A stretch of DNA of 6,704 bases from Pseudolysobacter sp. (GTDB lineage Bacteria > Pseudomonadota > Gammaproteobacteria > Xanthomonadales > Rhodanobacteraceae): the NCBI GenBank assembly GCA_025351985.1, contig JANXUW010000677.1, positions 1 through 6,704 of the forward strand. The letters run 5' to 3'. Each line of letters starts with the position of its first letter. Position 1 is the first letter of the stretch. The translations under genes and the position numbers were made by a program. Under the pieces are notes generated by a model. That model worked only from the letters and a program-made list of their open reading frames with translations. It did no database searches and was not told where the DNA came from. Positions 1-6,704 of the stretch are shown piece after piece.

Positions 1-2819
1 ATCTCACCGTCACCGATGTCGCCAATCGCCTGCGCGATGAAAACGTCAATGTATCCGGCGGCCGTATCGACGAAGGGTCGCAGCGTTACCTCGTGCGCAC
101 CGTCAATCAGTTCACCAAGCTTGATGAGATGCGTGATCTGCTGGTCAAGATCGACAAGGGCGTGCCGGTACGTTTGCGCGACGTCGCCGAAGTGCGCCAG
201 GGCTACAAGGAGCGCGAAGGCATCGTGCGCATCGATGGCCGCGAGGCAATCGAAATGGCCGTCTACAAGGAAGGCGACGCCAATACCGTGAGCGTCGCCA
301 CGGCAGTGAAAGCCGCGCTGGAAAAACTCAAACCCACCTTGCCGGCGAATGCGGAACTCGCGCTGATCGACGACCAGTCGATCTTCATCGAACATTCACT
401 CGACGATGTGCGCTTTGACGCGATGCTCGGCGGTGTGCTGGCGATCCTGATCATCTTCTTTTTCCTCTCCGATACCTGGAGCACGTTCACCATTTCGTTG
501 TCGCTGCCGGTATCGCTGATCACGACGTTTTTCTTCATGGATCGCGCCGGGTTGAGTTTGAACGTGATGTCGCTCGGCGGTCTGGCGCTGGCGACCGGCA
601 TGGTGGTGGACGATTCGATCGTCGTGCTCGAAAACGTCGCGCGAATGCGCGAGCGCGGCATGTCGGTGATCGACGCATCGATCAAGGGCGCAGCGGAAGT
701 CGCGATGGCCATCACCGCGTCCACACTGACCACGGTCGCGGTATTTTTTCCGCTGGTTTTCGTGCAGGGCATTGCCGGACAACTGTTCCGCGATCAGGCA
801 CTGACGGTGACGTTTGCGATGCTGATTTCGCTGGTCGTGGCGATGACCTTGATCCCGATGCTGGCCTCGCTCAAGGGCCGCGCACCGCTCGCATTCAAGG
901 ATGAGGTGCCACGCGCGCGTCCGCTATGGCGCGATGTCTTGGGTTTCGGGCGGCAGCTGGTGAAATGGCCTTACGGCGACAACGCACCGCGGAATTCGTT
1001 TTTGGCGATCCTGTTTTGGCTGCTCAGTCTGCCGATAAAACCTGTGATCCTGCCGTTCTGGATTTTCTTTTTGCTGCTGACAAGTTTGCTGCCGCCGATT
1101 TTTTACTACGTCATGCGTTTCTTTGTTCTTGTTGGCCGCCCGGTCGCTGCAGGGATCGGTTACGGCATGCGCTTCATCGGTCGGATTCTCGTATTGATTC
1201 CGTACGAATGGATGGCATCGGGTTATCGGCGTTTCCTGCCCGGCGCGCTCAAGCAACCGTTGCTCGTGCTCGGATTTGCCGCGGCAATGTTCGGTGTTGC
1301 GGTGCTGATGTTGCCGACGCTGGGCATGGACCTGATTCCGCAGCTCGCGCAGGGCCGTTTCGAAATGGTGGTCAAGTTGCCGCCCGGTACGCCACTGGCG
1401 GAAACCGATTCGCTGGTACGCGAACTGCAGCTCAAGAATGCCCACGATCCGAACATCAAGTCGATCTACGGCGTCAGCGGCACAGGCACACGCCTCGATG
1501 CCAACCCGACCGATTCCGGCGAAAACATTGGCCGTCTGTTAGTCACGTTGAAGTCCGATGTCGGCGAGCAGGGCGAGCGCGCGGCGATGGACGGTTTGCG
1601 CAAAACGATGGCGACGCACGCCGGCGTCGAGGTGAAATTTTCGCGTCCGGCGTTGTTCAGCCTCGCGACGCCGTTGGAAATCGAGATTCGCGGTTATGAT
1701 CTCGCTGCGCTCGAAAAGGCCGGCCACAAACTCACGCAACTGCTCACCGATTCGCCGCGTTTTGCCGACGTCAAATCCACCGTCGAAGGCGGTTATCCCG
1801 AAGTGCAAATCCAGTTCGACCAGGATCGCGCCGCCGCGTTGGGCCTCACTTCCAAGCAGATCGCTGATCAGGTCGTGAACAAGGTTAAAGGTTCGGTCGC
1901 GACCCGCTATAGTTTCAAGGATCGCAAGATCGACGTTTTGGTGCGCAACAGTCAGGACAACCGACGTTCGGTCGCGGACATCAAGAACCTGATCGTGAAT
2001 GTCGGCACCGATAAACTGGTGCGGCTCGACGCCGTGGCGAAAGTAGTATCCACCGTCGGGCCGAGCGAAATTCATCGCATCACCCAGGAGCGCGTGGCGA
2101 TCATCTCGGCCAATCTGCATTACGGCGATCTCGGCACCGCAGTCAAGGAAGTGCAAAGTCTGCTCGCCGCCAATCCGCTCGCGGCCGGGGTCAGCGTGCA
2201 TATCGGCGGTCAGAGCGAGGAGCTCGATGCATCGGTGAATTCGCTGATCTTTGCGCTGTCGCTGGCGATTTTTCTCGTGTACCTGGTGATGGCGTCGCAG
2301 TTCGAATCGCTCCTGCATCCGTTCGTCATCATGTTCTCGATTCCGCTGGCCCTGGTCGGTGCCGTGCTCGCGCTGAAAATTACCCACACTCCGCTCAGTG
2401 TGGTGGTCTTCATTGGTCTGATCATGCTCGCCGGCATCGTGGTGAAGAACGCCATCATCCTGATCGACCGCGTGAATCAATTGCGCGAATCAGGCACGGA
2501 AAAAGTCCAGGCGATCATGCTCGCCGCAGAATCACGCCTGCGCCCGATTACGATGACGACGATGTGCACCTTGCTCGGATTTTTGCCGCTCGCGATCAGC
2601 ACCGGCGACGGTTCCGAAGTGCGTGCGCCGATGGCGATCGCGGTGATGGGCGGCTTGGCTGTATCGACCTTGCTGACGCTAATCGTGATTCCAGTGTTGT
2701 ACAACCTGCTCGATCGCAAGCCGGATAGTTTCTACTTTGAGCGCGGTCAACGTCGCGAGTTGAATATCGCGCAAGGCGATCACGATTCCGGCGCAGCGGT
2801 GATCGAAGGAGCCGTGTAA
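1..2819 (+). CDS. RND-family efflux permease, first of a tandem pair (RND-1); 5' end outside window
   Basis: This is an inner-membrane, proton-driven RND exporter subunit of the AcrB/HAE type, which normally works as a trimer with a periplasmic adaptor and an outer-membrane channel. The frame is open from position 3, so the gene starts upstream; 938 residues are visible. By comparison with AcrB, TM1 and most of the first porter region (~190 residues) are missing. Visible residues 1-130 are the end of the first periplasmic domain, followed by TM2-TM6. TM4 carries the relay motif VVDDSIVVLENV (Asp-Asp at 609-614). TM10 has VVKNAIILID (Lys at 2445-2447), and the next helix opens with RLRPITMT (Arg 2535-2537, Thr 2556-2558), matching AcrB D407/D408, K940, R971 and T978. 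Between TM6 and TM7 lies an unusually long hydrophobic connector (876-1250). The frame is intact, with no frameshift. The stop overlaps the start of the next gene. The substrate cannot be deduced, and a named pump such as MdtB cannot be assigned. Confidence 0.95.
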   Translation, partial: LTVTDVANRLRDENVNVSGGRIDEGSQRYLVRTVNQFTKLDEMRDLLVKIDKGVPVRLRDVAEVRQGYKEREGIVRIDGREAIEMAVYKEGDANTVSVATAVKAALEKLKPTLPANAELALIDDQSIFIEHSLDDVRFDAMLGGVLAILIIFFFLSDTWSTFTISLSLPVSLITTFFFMDRAGLSLNVMSLGGLALATGMVVDDSIVVLENVARMRERGMSVIDASIKGAAEVAMAITASTLTTVAVFFPLVFVQGIAGQLFRDQALTVTFAMLISLVVAMTLIPMLASLKGRAPLAFKDEVPRARPLWRDVLGFGRQLVKWPYGDNAPRNSFLAILFWLLSLPIKPVILPFWIFFLLLTSLLPPIFYYVMRFFVLVGRPVAAGIGYGMRFIGRILVLIPYEWMASGYRRFLPGALKQPLLVLGFAAAMFGVAVLMLPTLGMDLIPQLAQGRFEMVVKLPPGTPLAETDSLVRELQLKNAHDPNIKSIYGVSGTGTRLDANPTDSGENIGRLLVTLKSDVGEQGERAAMDGLRKTMATHAGVEVKFSRPALFSLATPLEIEIRGYDLAALEKAGHKLTQLLTDSPRFADVKSTVEGGYPEVQIQFDQDRAAALGLTSKQIADQVVNKVKGSVATRYSFKDRKIDVLVRNSQDNRRSVADIKNLIVNVGTDKLVRLDAVAKVVSTVGPSEIHRITQERVAIISANLHYGDLGTAVKEVQSLLAANPLAAGVSVHIGGQSEELDASVNSLIFALSLAIFLVYLVMASQFESLLHPFVIMFSIPLALVGAVLALKITHTPLSVVVFIGLIMLAGIVVKNAIILIDRVNQLRESGTEKVQAIMLAAESRLRPITMTTMCTLLGFLPLAISTGDGSEVRAPMAIAVMGGLAVSTLLTLIVIPVLYNLLDRKPDSFYFERGQRRELNIAQGDHDSGAAVIEGAV
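876..1250 (+). other. Extended hydrophobic TM6-TM7 connector within RND-1
   Basis: In AcrB the cytoplasmic link between TM6 and TM7 is about 45 residues with one amphipathic helix. Here the corresponding stretch is about 125 residues (visible residues 292-416). Its first third is polar and basic. The part at 996-1199 is strongly hydrophobic, with runs such as FLAILFWLLSLPIKPVILPF and FWIFFLLLTSLLPPIFYYVM, followed by a Gly/Arg/Ile-rich segment. It could form two extra membrane helices, an even number that would keep the topology of the second half, or a re-entrant or surface-lying hairpin. It is in frame and free of stops. The locally T-rich DNA is explained by Phe and Leu codons, so it is not by itself a sign of transfer. 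The boundaries come from comparing landmarks by eye. Confidence 0.75.
2806..2811 (+). promoter_or_regulatory. Shine-Dalgarno site and TAATG coupling junction for RND-2
   Basis: AAGGAG lies 7 bases before the ATG at 2819-2821 and is itself inside the last codons of RND-1. The RND-1 stop TAA (2817-2819) shares its last A with that ATG. A strong ribosome site plus a 1-base overlap fixes the RND-2 start and implies translational coupling, so the two subunits are probably made in a set ratio. Confidence 0.85.
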
Positions 2820-5800
2820 TGACGCTCGCCGAACTGAGCCTGAAACGGCCCGTCACCGTCATCATGTTTTTTGTGTCGATGGTGGTGATCGGGCTCATCG
2901 CGGCGGTGCGCCTGCCGCTGGAATTGTTCCCCGATATCGACATCCCGTTCATGGCGGTCAACCTGCCGTATCCGAACTCCACGCCGGAAGAAGTCGAGCG
3001 CGAAATCACGCGTCCGGTCGAAGAAGCGCTGTCGACCTTGACCGGAATTCAGCACATGAATTCCACCTCGCGCGCGGATGGCACGGATATTTTCCTGCAA
3101 TTCAAGTGGGGTCAGGATGTCACGATCAAAGCGGTCGAGGCGCGCGAAAAAATCGACGCCGTTCGCTCCACCTTGCCGAGCGACCTGCAACGTTATTTCG
3201 TGCGCAAGTTTTCGAGTTCGGATCAGGCCGTCGTCAATATCCGTATCGCCAGCGATCGCGACCTGACCAACTCCTACGAACTCATCGACAAGAAACTCAA
3301 GCGCCCGCTCGAGCGACTGCCCGGCGTGGCCAAGGTCGGTATCGAAGGCGTTGCACCGAACGAAGTGCAGATCGAAATATCGGCAGATCGACTGAGCACT
3401 GCAGGCATCAGCCTGAACGATTTGTACAAGCGTTTGTCGGACGCGAATTTTTCCAGCTCCGGCGGTCTCGTGCGCGAAGGCGATCTGCGTTATCGCGTGC
3501 AGCCGATGGGCGAGTGGCGCAACCTCGAAGCGATCCGCAGTTTTCCGGTCAACGACAAGGGCCTAAAACTTGGCGATGTCGCCAACGTTGCGCTCAAGCC
3601 CGGCCGCCTGGATTACGCGCGCCATCTCGATCTGCGCCCGGCCATCGCGGTGGATGTGTACAAAGAGCGCAATGCAAATCTGGTCGATGTCAGTCGTGCG
3701 GTCGCTGCGGAAATGCAACGCATTTCGAAGGATCCTGAGCTGCAGGGCATCCAGTTGTATTTTCTGCAGGATGCAGGTGCTGGTGTGGTCAGCTCATTGC
3801 GCGAACTCGGTGAGGCCGGCCTGATCGGCACCTTGCTTTCGATTCTCGTATTGTTCTTTTTCCTGCGCGACTGGGCGTCCACCTTGATGGTATCGCTGGC
3901 GATTCCGATCTGCCTCGTGATGACGCTCGGCTGCATGTATTTTTTCGGCATCACGCTGAACGTTTTATCGATGATGGGCTTGCTGCTCGCGGTCGGCATG
4001 CTGGTGGACAACGCCGTCGTGGTCGTTGAAAGCATTTATCAGTTCCGCGAAAAATATCCCGACAAACCATGGTACAGCGCAGTGCAGGGCACACAAACGG
4101 TCGGTATCGCGATCGCCGCCGGCACGTTTGCGAGCATCGCGGTGTTCCTGCCGAATATTTTTGGTGCGAAAAATCAGATCAGCATTTTCCTCACCCAGGT
4201 TGCGGTGGCGATGACGATCGCACATCTGGCTTCTTGGCTCGTCGCGGTCAGTCTTATCCCGATGCTCGCATCGAAATTGCCTTCGCCGAAGTTCATCACG
4301 CGCGACAGTTTTATCTCGCGCCTGCAAGCACGCTACACCAACATGATCGACTGGACTTTGCGCAACCGGCGCTGGACCGTGGTCGGCACGATGCTGCTGG
4401 TACTGCTGAGTTTTGTGCCGATCTTGCTGACCAAGACCGACATGTTTCCGCAAGGCGAATCGCGGCAACTGTTTCTGCAATACGATTTGAATGCGGTTTA
4501 TCGTTTGCCGGACATGGAAAAATCCATTCACAACATCGAAGCATTTCTGCAGCAGCACAAGCAGGAGTTCGATATCAAAAGCACCTACAGCCGGTTCGAT
4601 GAGGCCGGTCAGGCGTTCACCAGCATCCAGTTGTTCGACGACAACCGAGCCACGCGTTCTGCCGCGGCGATCATGGAAGACATTCGCAAGGGCTTGCCGA
4701 AAATTCCGATCGGCAGCGTCGGTTTCGATCAGCAAAAACGTGGCAACAGCGATGGCCTGCAATTGTCGCTGGTCGGCGATTCGAGCAAACAATTGCATGA
4801 ACTCATCGGCGCGGTGATACCGGTCTTGCAGAGCGTGCCAGGGCTGCGCGACGTGCGTTCCGCCGAGAACAACAACGATACGGAACTCGCGGTGCATGTT
4901 GATCGTGATCGCGCGCAGAATTTCGGTTTCAGCGCGCAACAGGTCGCGCAATACGTCGCGATTGCGTTGCGTGGCGTCAACCTCAAGGAGTTTCGCGGTG
5001 GCGAAAAAGACGTGCCGGTCTGGCTGCGTTTTGCGAATGCCGATACGCAGCGCATCGATGACCTGAGCGATTACAAACTTCGCCGCGCCGATGGCAGCAT
5101 GATTCCGCTCATGGCGATGGTCGATCTGAAAACGCAAAGCGCGGCTTCCAGCGTGCAGCGCGAGAACCGTCAGACATCGCTCTCGATCAAGACTAATCTG
5201 GCCGATGGCGTGACGATGGACGACGCGCGCAAAGGTATCGAAGCGGCGATGAAATCCGTGGTACTTCCGCCAGGTTATCGCTGGACGTTCGGCACCAGTT
5301 TCGACGAATCCGACGATGCCGGAAAGCAGATGGGACTCAATCTGCTGATCGCGCTGGTGCTGGTATATGTGGTGATGGCGTCGATGTTCGAATCGCTGAT
5401 TTTTCCGGCCGCGATCATGACCACATTCGTATTTTCGATCTTCGGTGTGTTCTGGCTATTTTGGCTCAGCGGAACGACGTTCTCGATCATGGCGTTCATC
5501 GGCGTGCTGATTCTGATGGGCGTGGTGGTCAACAACGGCATCGTCATGATCGTGCACGTCAATCAGTTGCGGCAGCAGGGAATGGGGCGCAATGAAGCTT
5601 TGGTGCGGGGCGCGCGTGATCGAATGCGACCGATCCTCATGACGATGGGTACGGCGATTCTCGGCATGGTGCCGCTGTGTTTCAGCACCAATACGATGGG
5701 TGGCGGCGGTGGCCCGCCGTATTACCCGATGGCGCGTGCGATTGCCGGCGGATTGATCTTCTCGACCTTGGTCACGATCGTTGTGCTGCCGACGATCTAC

Positions 5801-5887
5801 TCGATGCTCGACGACATGCGCACGTCGACGCGCAATCTGATCCAGGACGCCCGCAAAGGGCGCGCGCATCGTGCCAGTGTCGGTTGA
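2819..5887 (+). CDS. RND-family efflux permease, second of the tandem pair (RND-2), complete
   Basis: This is a complete 1022-residue RND inner-membrane permease, a normal length for the AcrB/HAE family. The N-terminus MTLAELSLKRPVTVIMFF leads into TM1, and LPLELFPDIDIPFM is the usual start of the first periplasmic domain (about residues 32-330). TM2-TM6 follow from about residue 335, TM7 starts near 519, the second periplasmic domain spans about 540-838, and TM8-TM12 fill about 840-995 before a short basic tail. TM4 reads GMLVDNAVVVVES, with Asp397 kept but Asn398 in place of the second relay Asp. TM10 reads VVVNNGIVMIVHVNQLR, with Asn905 where AcrB has Lys940 and Val912 where AcrB has Glu947. 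Arg935 and Thr942 (RMRPILMT) are kept. The loop before TM12 has a run of five glycines followed by PPYYP (961-970). It probably assembles with RND-1 and an adaptor encoded upstream. A homotrimer is also possible. The substrate is unknown. Confidence 0.96.
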   Translation: MTLAELSLKRPVTVIMFFVSMVVIGLIAAVRLPLELFPDIDIPFMAVNLPYPNSTPEEVEREITRPVEEALSTLTGIQHMNSTSRADGTDIFLQFKWGQDVTIKAVEAREKIDAVRSTLPSDLQRYFVRKFSSSDQAVVNIRIASDRDLTNSYELIDKKLKRPLERLPGVAKVGIEGVAPNEVQIEISADRLSTAGISLNDLYKRLSDANFSSSGGLVREGDLRYRVQPMGEWRNLEAIRSFPVNDKGLKLGDVANVALKPGRLDYARHLDLRPAIAVDVYKERNANLVDVSRAVAAEMQRISKDPELQGIQLYFLQDAGAGVVSSLRELGEAGLIGTLLSILVLFFFLRDWASTLMVSLAIPICLVMTLGCMYFFGITLNVLSMMGLLLAVGMLVDNAVVVVESIYQFREKYPDKPWYSAVQGTQTVGIAIAAGTFASIAVFLPNIFGAKNQISIFLTQVAVAMTIAHLASWLVAVSLIPMLASKLPSPKFITRDSFISRLQARYTNMIDWTLRNRRWTVVGTMLLVLLSFVPILLTKTDMFPQGESRQLFLQYDLNAVYRLPDMEKSIHNIEAFLQQHKQEFDIKSTYSRFDEAGQAFTSIQLFDDNRATRSAAAIMEDIRKGLPKIPIGSVGFDQQKRGNSDGLQLSLVGDSSKQLHELIGAVIPVLQSVPGLRDVRSAENNNDTELAVHVDRDRAQNFGFSAQQVAQYVAIALRGVNLKEFRGGEKDVPVWLRFANADTQRIDDLSDYKLRRADGSMIPLMAMVDLKTQSAASSVQRENRQTSLSIKTNLADGVTMDDARKGIEAAMKSVVLPPGYRWTFGTSFDESDDAGKQMGLNLLIALVLVYVVMASMFESLIFPAAIMTTFVFSIFGVFWLFWLSGTTFSIMAFIGVLILMGVVVNNGIVMIVHVNQLRQQGMGRNEALVRGARDRMRPILMTMGTAILGMVPLCFSTNTMGGGGGPPYYPMARAIAGGLIFSTLVTIVVLPTIYSMLDDMRTSTRNLIQDARKGRAHRASVG

Positions 5888-5892
5888 TATAT

Positions 5893-5932
5893 CGATGCGA
5901 TGGAGCGGGTTGGCTATCGCTCCATCGCATCG
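5893..5932. terminator. Perfect 15-bp inverted repeat between convergent genes, likely bidirectional terminator
   Basis: CGATGCGATGGAGCG (5893-5907) and CGCTCCATCGCATCG (5918-5932) are exact reverse complements around a 10-base loop (5908-5917). The stem begins 5 bases after the RND-2 stop and ends 12 bases from the stop of the convergent DUF349 gene, so it is placed to end transcripts from both sides. Neither flank has a T-run, so it is not a textbook intrinsic terminator. It may work without a U-tract, act as a 3'-end RNA stabiliser, or be a copy of a dispersed palindrome. Nothing else is visible in the 57-bp gap. Confidence 0.75.
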
Positions 5933-5944
5933 TGCGAAACTCAA

Positions 5945-6704
5945 TCAGGGCATTTGCGCGAGCAAGGTCTGCAACGCACGCGCATATCGCGTGTGCAAGT
6001 CCGCTGCCTGATCCATCGGCAAAACGCCGACGGCGTACCATTCGCCGAGCCACGTGCCGAGTTCGGCTTCGACATTGCCGACGTGGTCGCCGCGCAGTCG
6101 TGCGGACAAACGCGACACCTGATAGTCCATGCGGCGCTGGCGATCCTGCGACGGCGATTCGAGACCGGCGATGAACTCGATGCGGATCAGCAGATCACGC
6201 GCTTGTTCCGCACGTGGTTCCGTTTCCGATTCCTCGGTATTGCCGTGTTCAGCACGATGCAACGCGTTTTCAAAACGCGGTGACAGCACGGCGGAAAATT
6301 CGCGGGTCGCGGCAGGCAAGCCATCCCACGCCGCTTGCGCTGTCGTGGCCGTGAGTTTGCCGTTTTCGAAATCGACCAGCACGGCATAACGCGCATCGGC
6401 ATTGGTGTAGCGATTCAGGCGGCGCGCGCGCTGCTGCTGTTCGCCTGCCGCTTGTGCGGCTTCGAGCGCGGCGTGATAACGCGTTTGCAGATTGCGCTCG
6501 ACATTGCTCAGCTCGCGCCACTGTGTATCGATTTCGCGTTGCCGTGCACGTGCTGCGGTACTGCCTTGTGCGAGCGAATCGCGCAGACCTTCGAGCTCGT
6601 CGACCAGCACCGCCGCCTGCGTCTGCAATGCGACATGCGCCGATTCCCGCTGCTGTTTGGCCTGATCGAGATTGCCGAACACCGCGTCGCAGGCGGCGCG
6701 AAAT
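5945..6704 (-). CDS. DUF349 domain-containing protein, C-terminal part; 5' end outside window
   Basis: The minus-strand frame is open to the window edge, and its stop is TGA at 5947-5945. About 252 residues are visible. The first residues, FRAACDAVFGNLDQAKQQR, match the end of a DUF349 repeat (typical form: W..FR.ACD.FF). A long, charged, helix-rich and probably coiled-coil region follows (Glu/Arg/Gln/Ala-rich, about residues 10-95). An acidic patch (EESETEPRAE) lies near residues 156-165. A conserved-looking C-terminal block, ARDLLIRIEFIAGLESP then RMDYQVSRLSARL, covers about residues 168-203. I recall this block from gammaproteobacterial DUF349 proteins, which carry several DUF349 repeats and are often around 900 residues long, so most of this one would be missing. 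There is no signal peptide or membrane segment in the visible part, and it is probably cytoplasmic. Its function is unknown. It converges on the pump genes and need not be related to them. The GTG at 6682-6680 is an internal Val codon, not the start. Confidence 0.85.
   Translation of the reverse strand, partial: FRAACDAVFGNLDQAKQQRESAHVALQTQAAVLVDELEGLRDSLAQGSTAARARQREIDTQWRELSNVERNLQTRYHAALEAAQAAGEQQQRARRLNRYTNADARYAVLVDFENGKLTATTAQAAWDGLPAATREFSAVLSPRFENALHRAEHGNTEESETEPRAEQARDLLIRIEFIAGLESPSQDRQRRMDYQVSRLSARLRGDHVGNVEAELGTWLGEWYAVGVLPMDQAADLHTRYARALQTLLAQMP

Noticed and set aside
93..95. GTG at 93 as the start of RND-1
   Set aside because: The same frame is open back to position 3 and encodes normal porter-domain sequence (LTVTDVANRLRDENVNVSGG), so this is an internal Val codon.
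990..1140. T-rich patch as a sign of inserted foreign DNA
   Set aside because: The composition follows from Phe, Leu, Ile and Tyr codons of a hydrophobic segment. There are no direct or inverted repeats at its edges.
924..1699. Overlapping frames on both strands (minus 924-1445, plus 926-1699) across the long RND-1 connector, considered as evidence for a frameshift or nested gene
   Set aside because: The RND-1 frame is continuous and clearly membrane-protein coding throughout, with TM7 and the second periplasmic domain following in the same frame. The alternative products are Arg/Ala/Gln-rich shadows.
1539..2480. 313-codon open frame on the minus strand inside RND-1
   Set aside because: Same in-register antisense effect as above, with a His/Arg/Asp-rich product and no family resemblance.
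3965..5137. 390-codon open frame on the minus strand inside RND-2
   Set aside because: It is in exact codon register with RND-2. Sense codons TTA, CTA and TCA, which would give antisense stops, are rare in this GC-rich genome, so long antisense frames are expected. Its product is Arg/His/Asp/Gln-rich with no recognisable domain.
5900..6283. 127-codon plus-strand frame starting inside the hairpin
   Set aside because: It runs antisense to the DUF349 gene, has no ribosome site, starts within the palindrome and encodes no recognisable protein.
6680..6682. GTG at 6682-6680 (minus strand) as the start of the DUF349 gene
   Set aside because: The frame continues to the window edge with FRAACDA, part of a DUF349 motif, so the gene begins beyond the window.

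Overview
The window reads as a chromosomal stretch from a GC-rich Gram-negative proteobacterium (GC roughly 60 % by eye, third codon positions strongly G/C). Tandem RND pump subunits, short intergenic gaps and a gammaproteobacterial-type DUF349 protein point to Gammaproteobacteria, perhaps the Xanthomonadales/Lysobacterales. That placement is an inference, because no marker gene is present.

Layout. Positions 1-2819 (+) hold the 3' five-sixths of a gene for an inner-membrane RND efflux permease, here RND-1; its first ~190 codons lie before the window. It is followed with a 1-base stop/start overlap (TAATG, 2817-2821) by a complete second RND permease of 1022 residues, RND-2 (2819-5887, +). The 57-bp gap after RND-2 contains a perfect 15-bp inverted repeat (5893-5932), which probably terminates transcription from both sides. 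The rest (5945-6704, -) is the C-terminal ~252 residues of a convergent gene whose product is a DUF349-type, helix-rich cytoplasmic protein of unknown function.

How the genes work together. The two permease genes are almost certainly co-transcribed and translationally coupled, which resembles the MdtB/MdtC type of paired RND subunits. A periplasmic adaptor gene would be expected upstream but is outside the window. The two subunits differ in their proton-relay residues. RND-1 has the canonical Asp-Asp in TM4 and Lys in TM10. RND-2 has Asp-Asn in TM4 and Asn in TM10, and lacks the TM10 acidic residue. RND-1 also carries a ~125-residue, very hydrophobic connector between TM6 and TM7, about 80 residues longer than in AcrB. 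These two points, with the hairpin, are the main items worth a second look. I see no mobile element, tRNA, rRNA, CRISPR array or clear evidence of a wholly new system.
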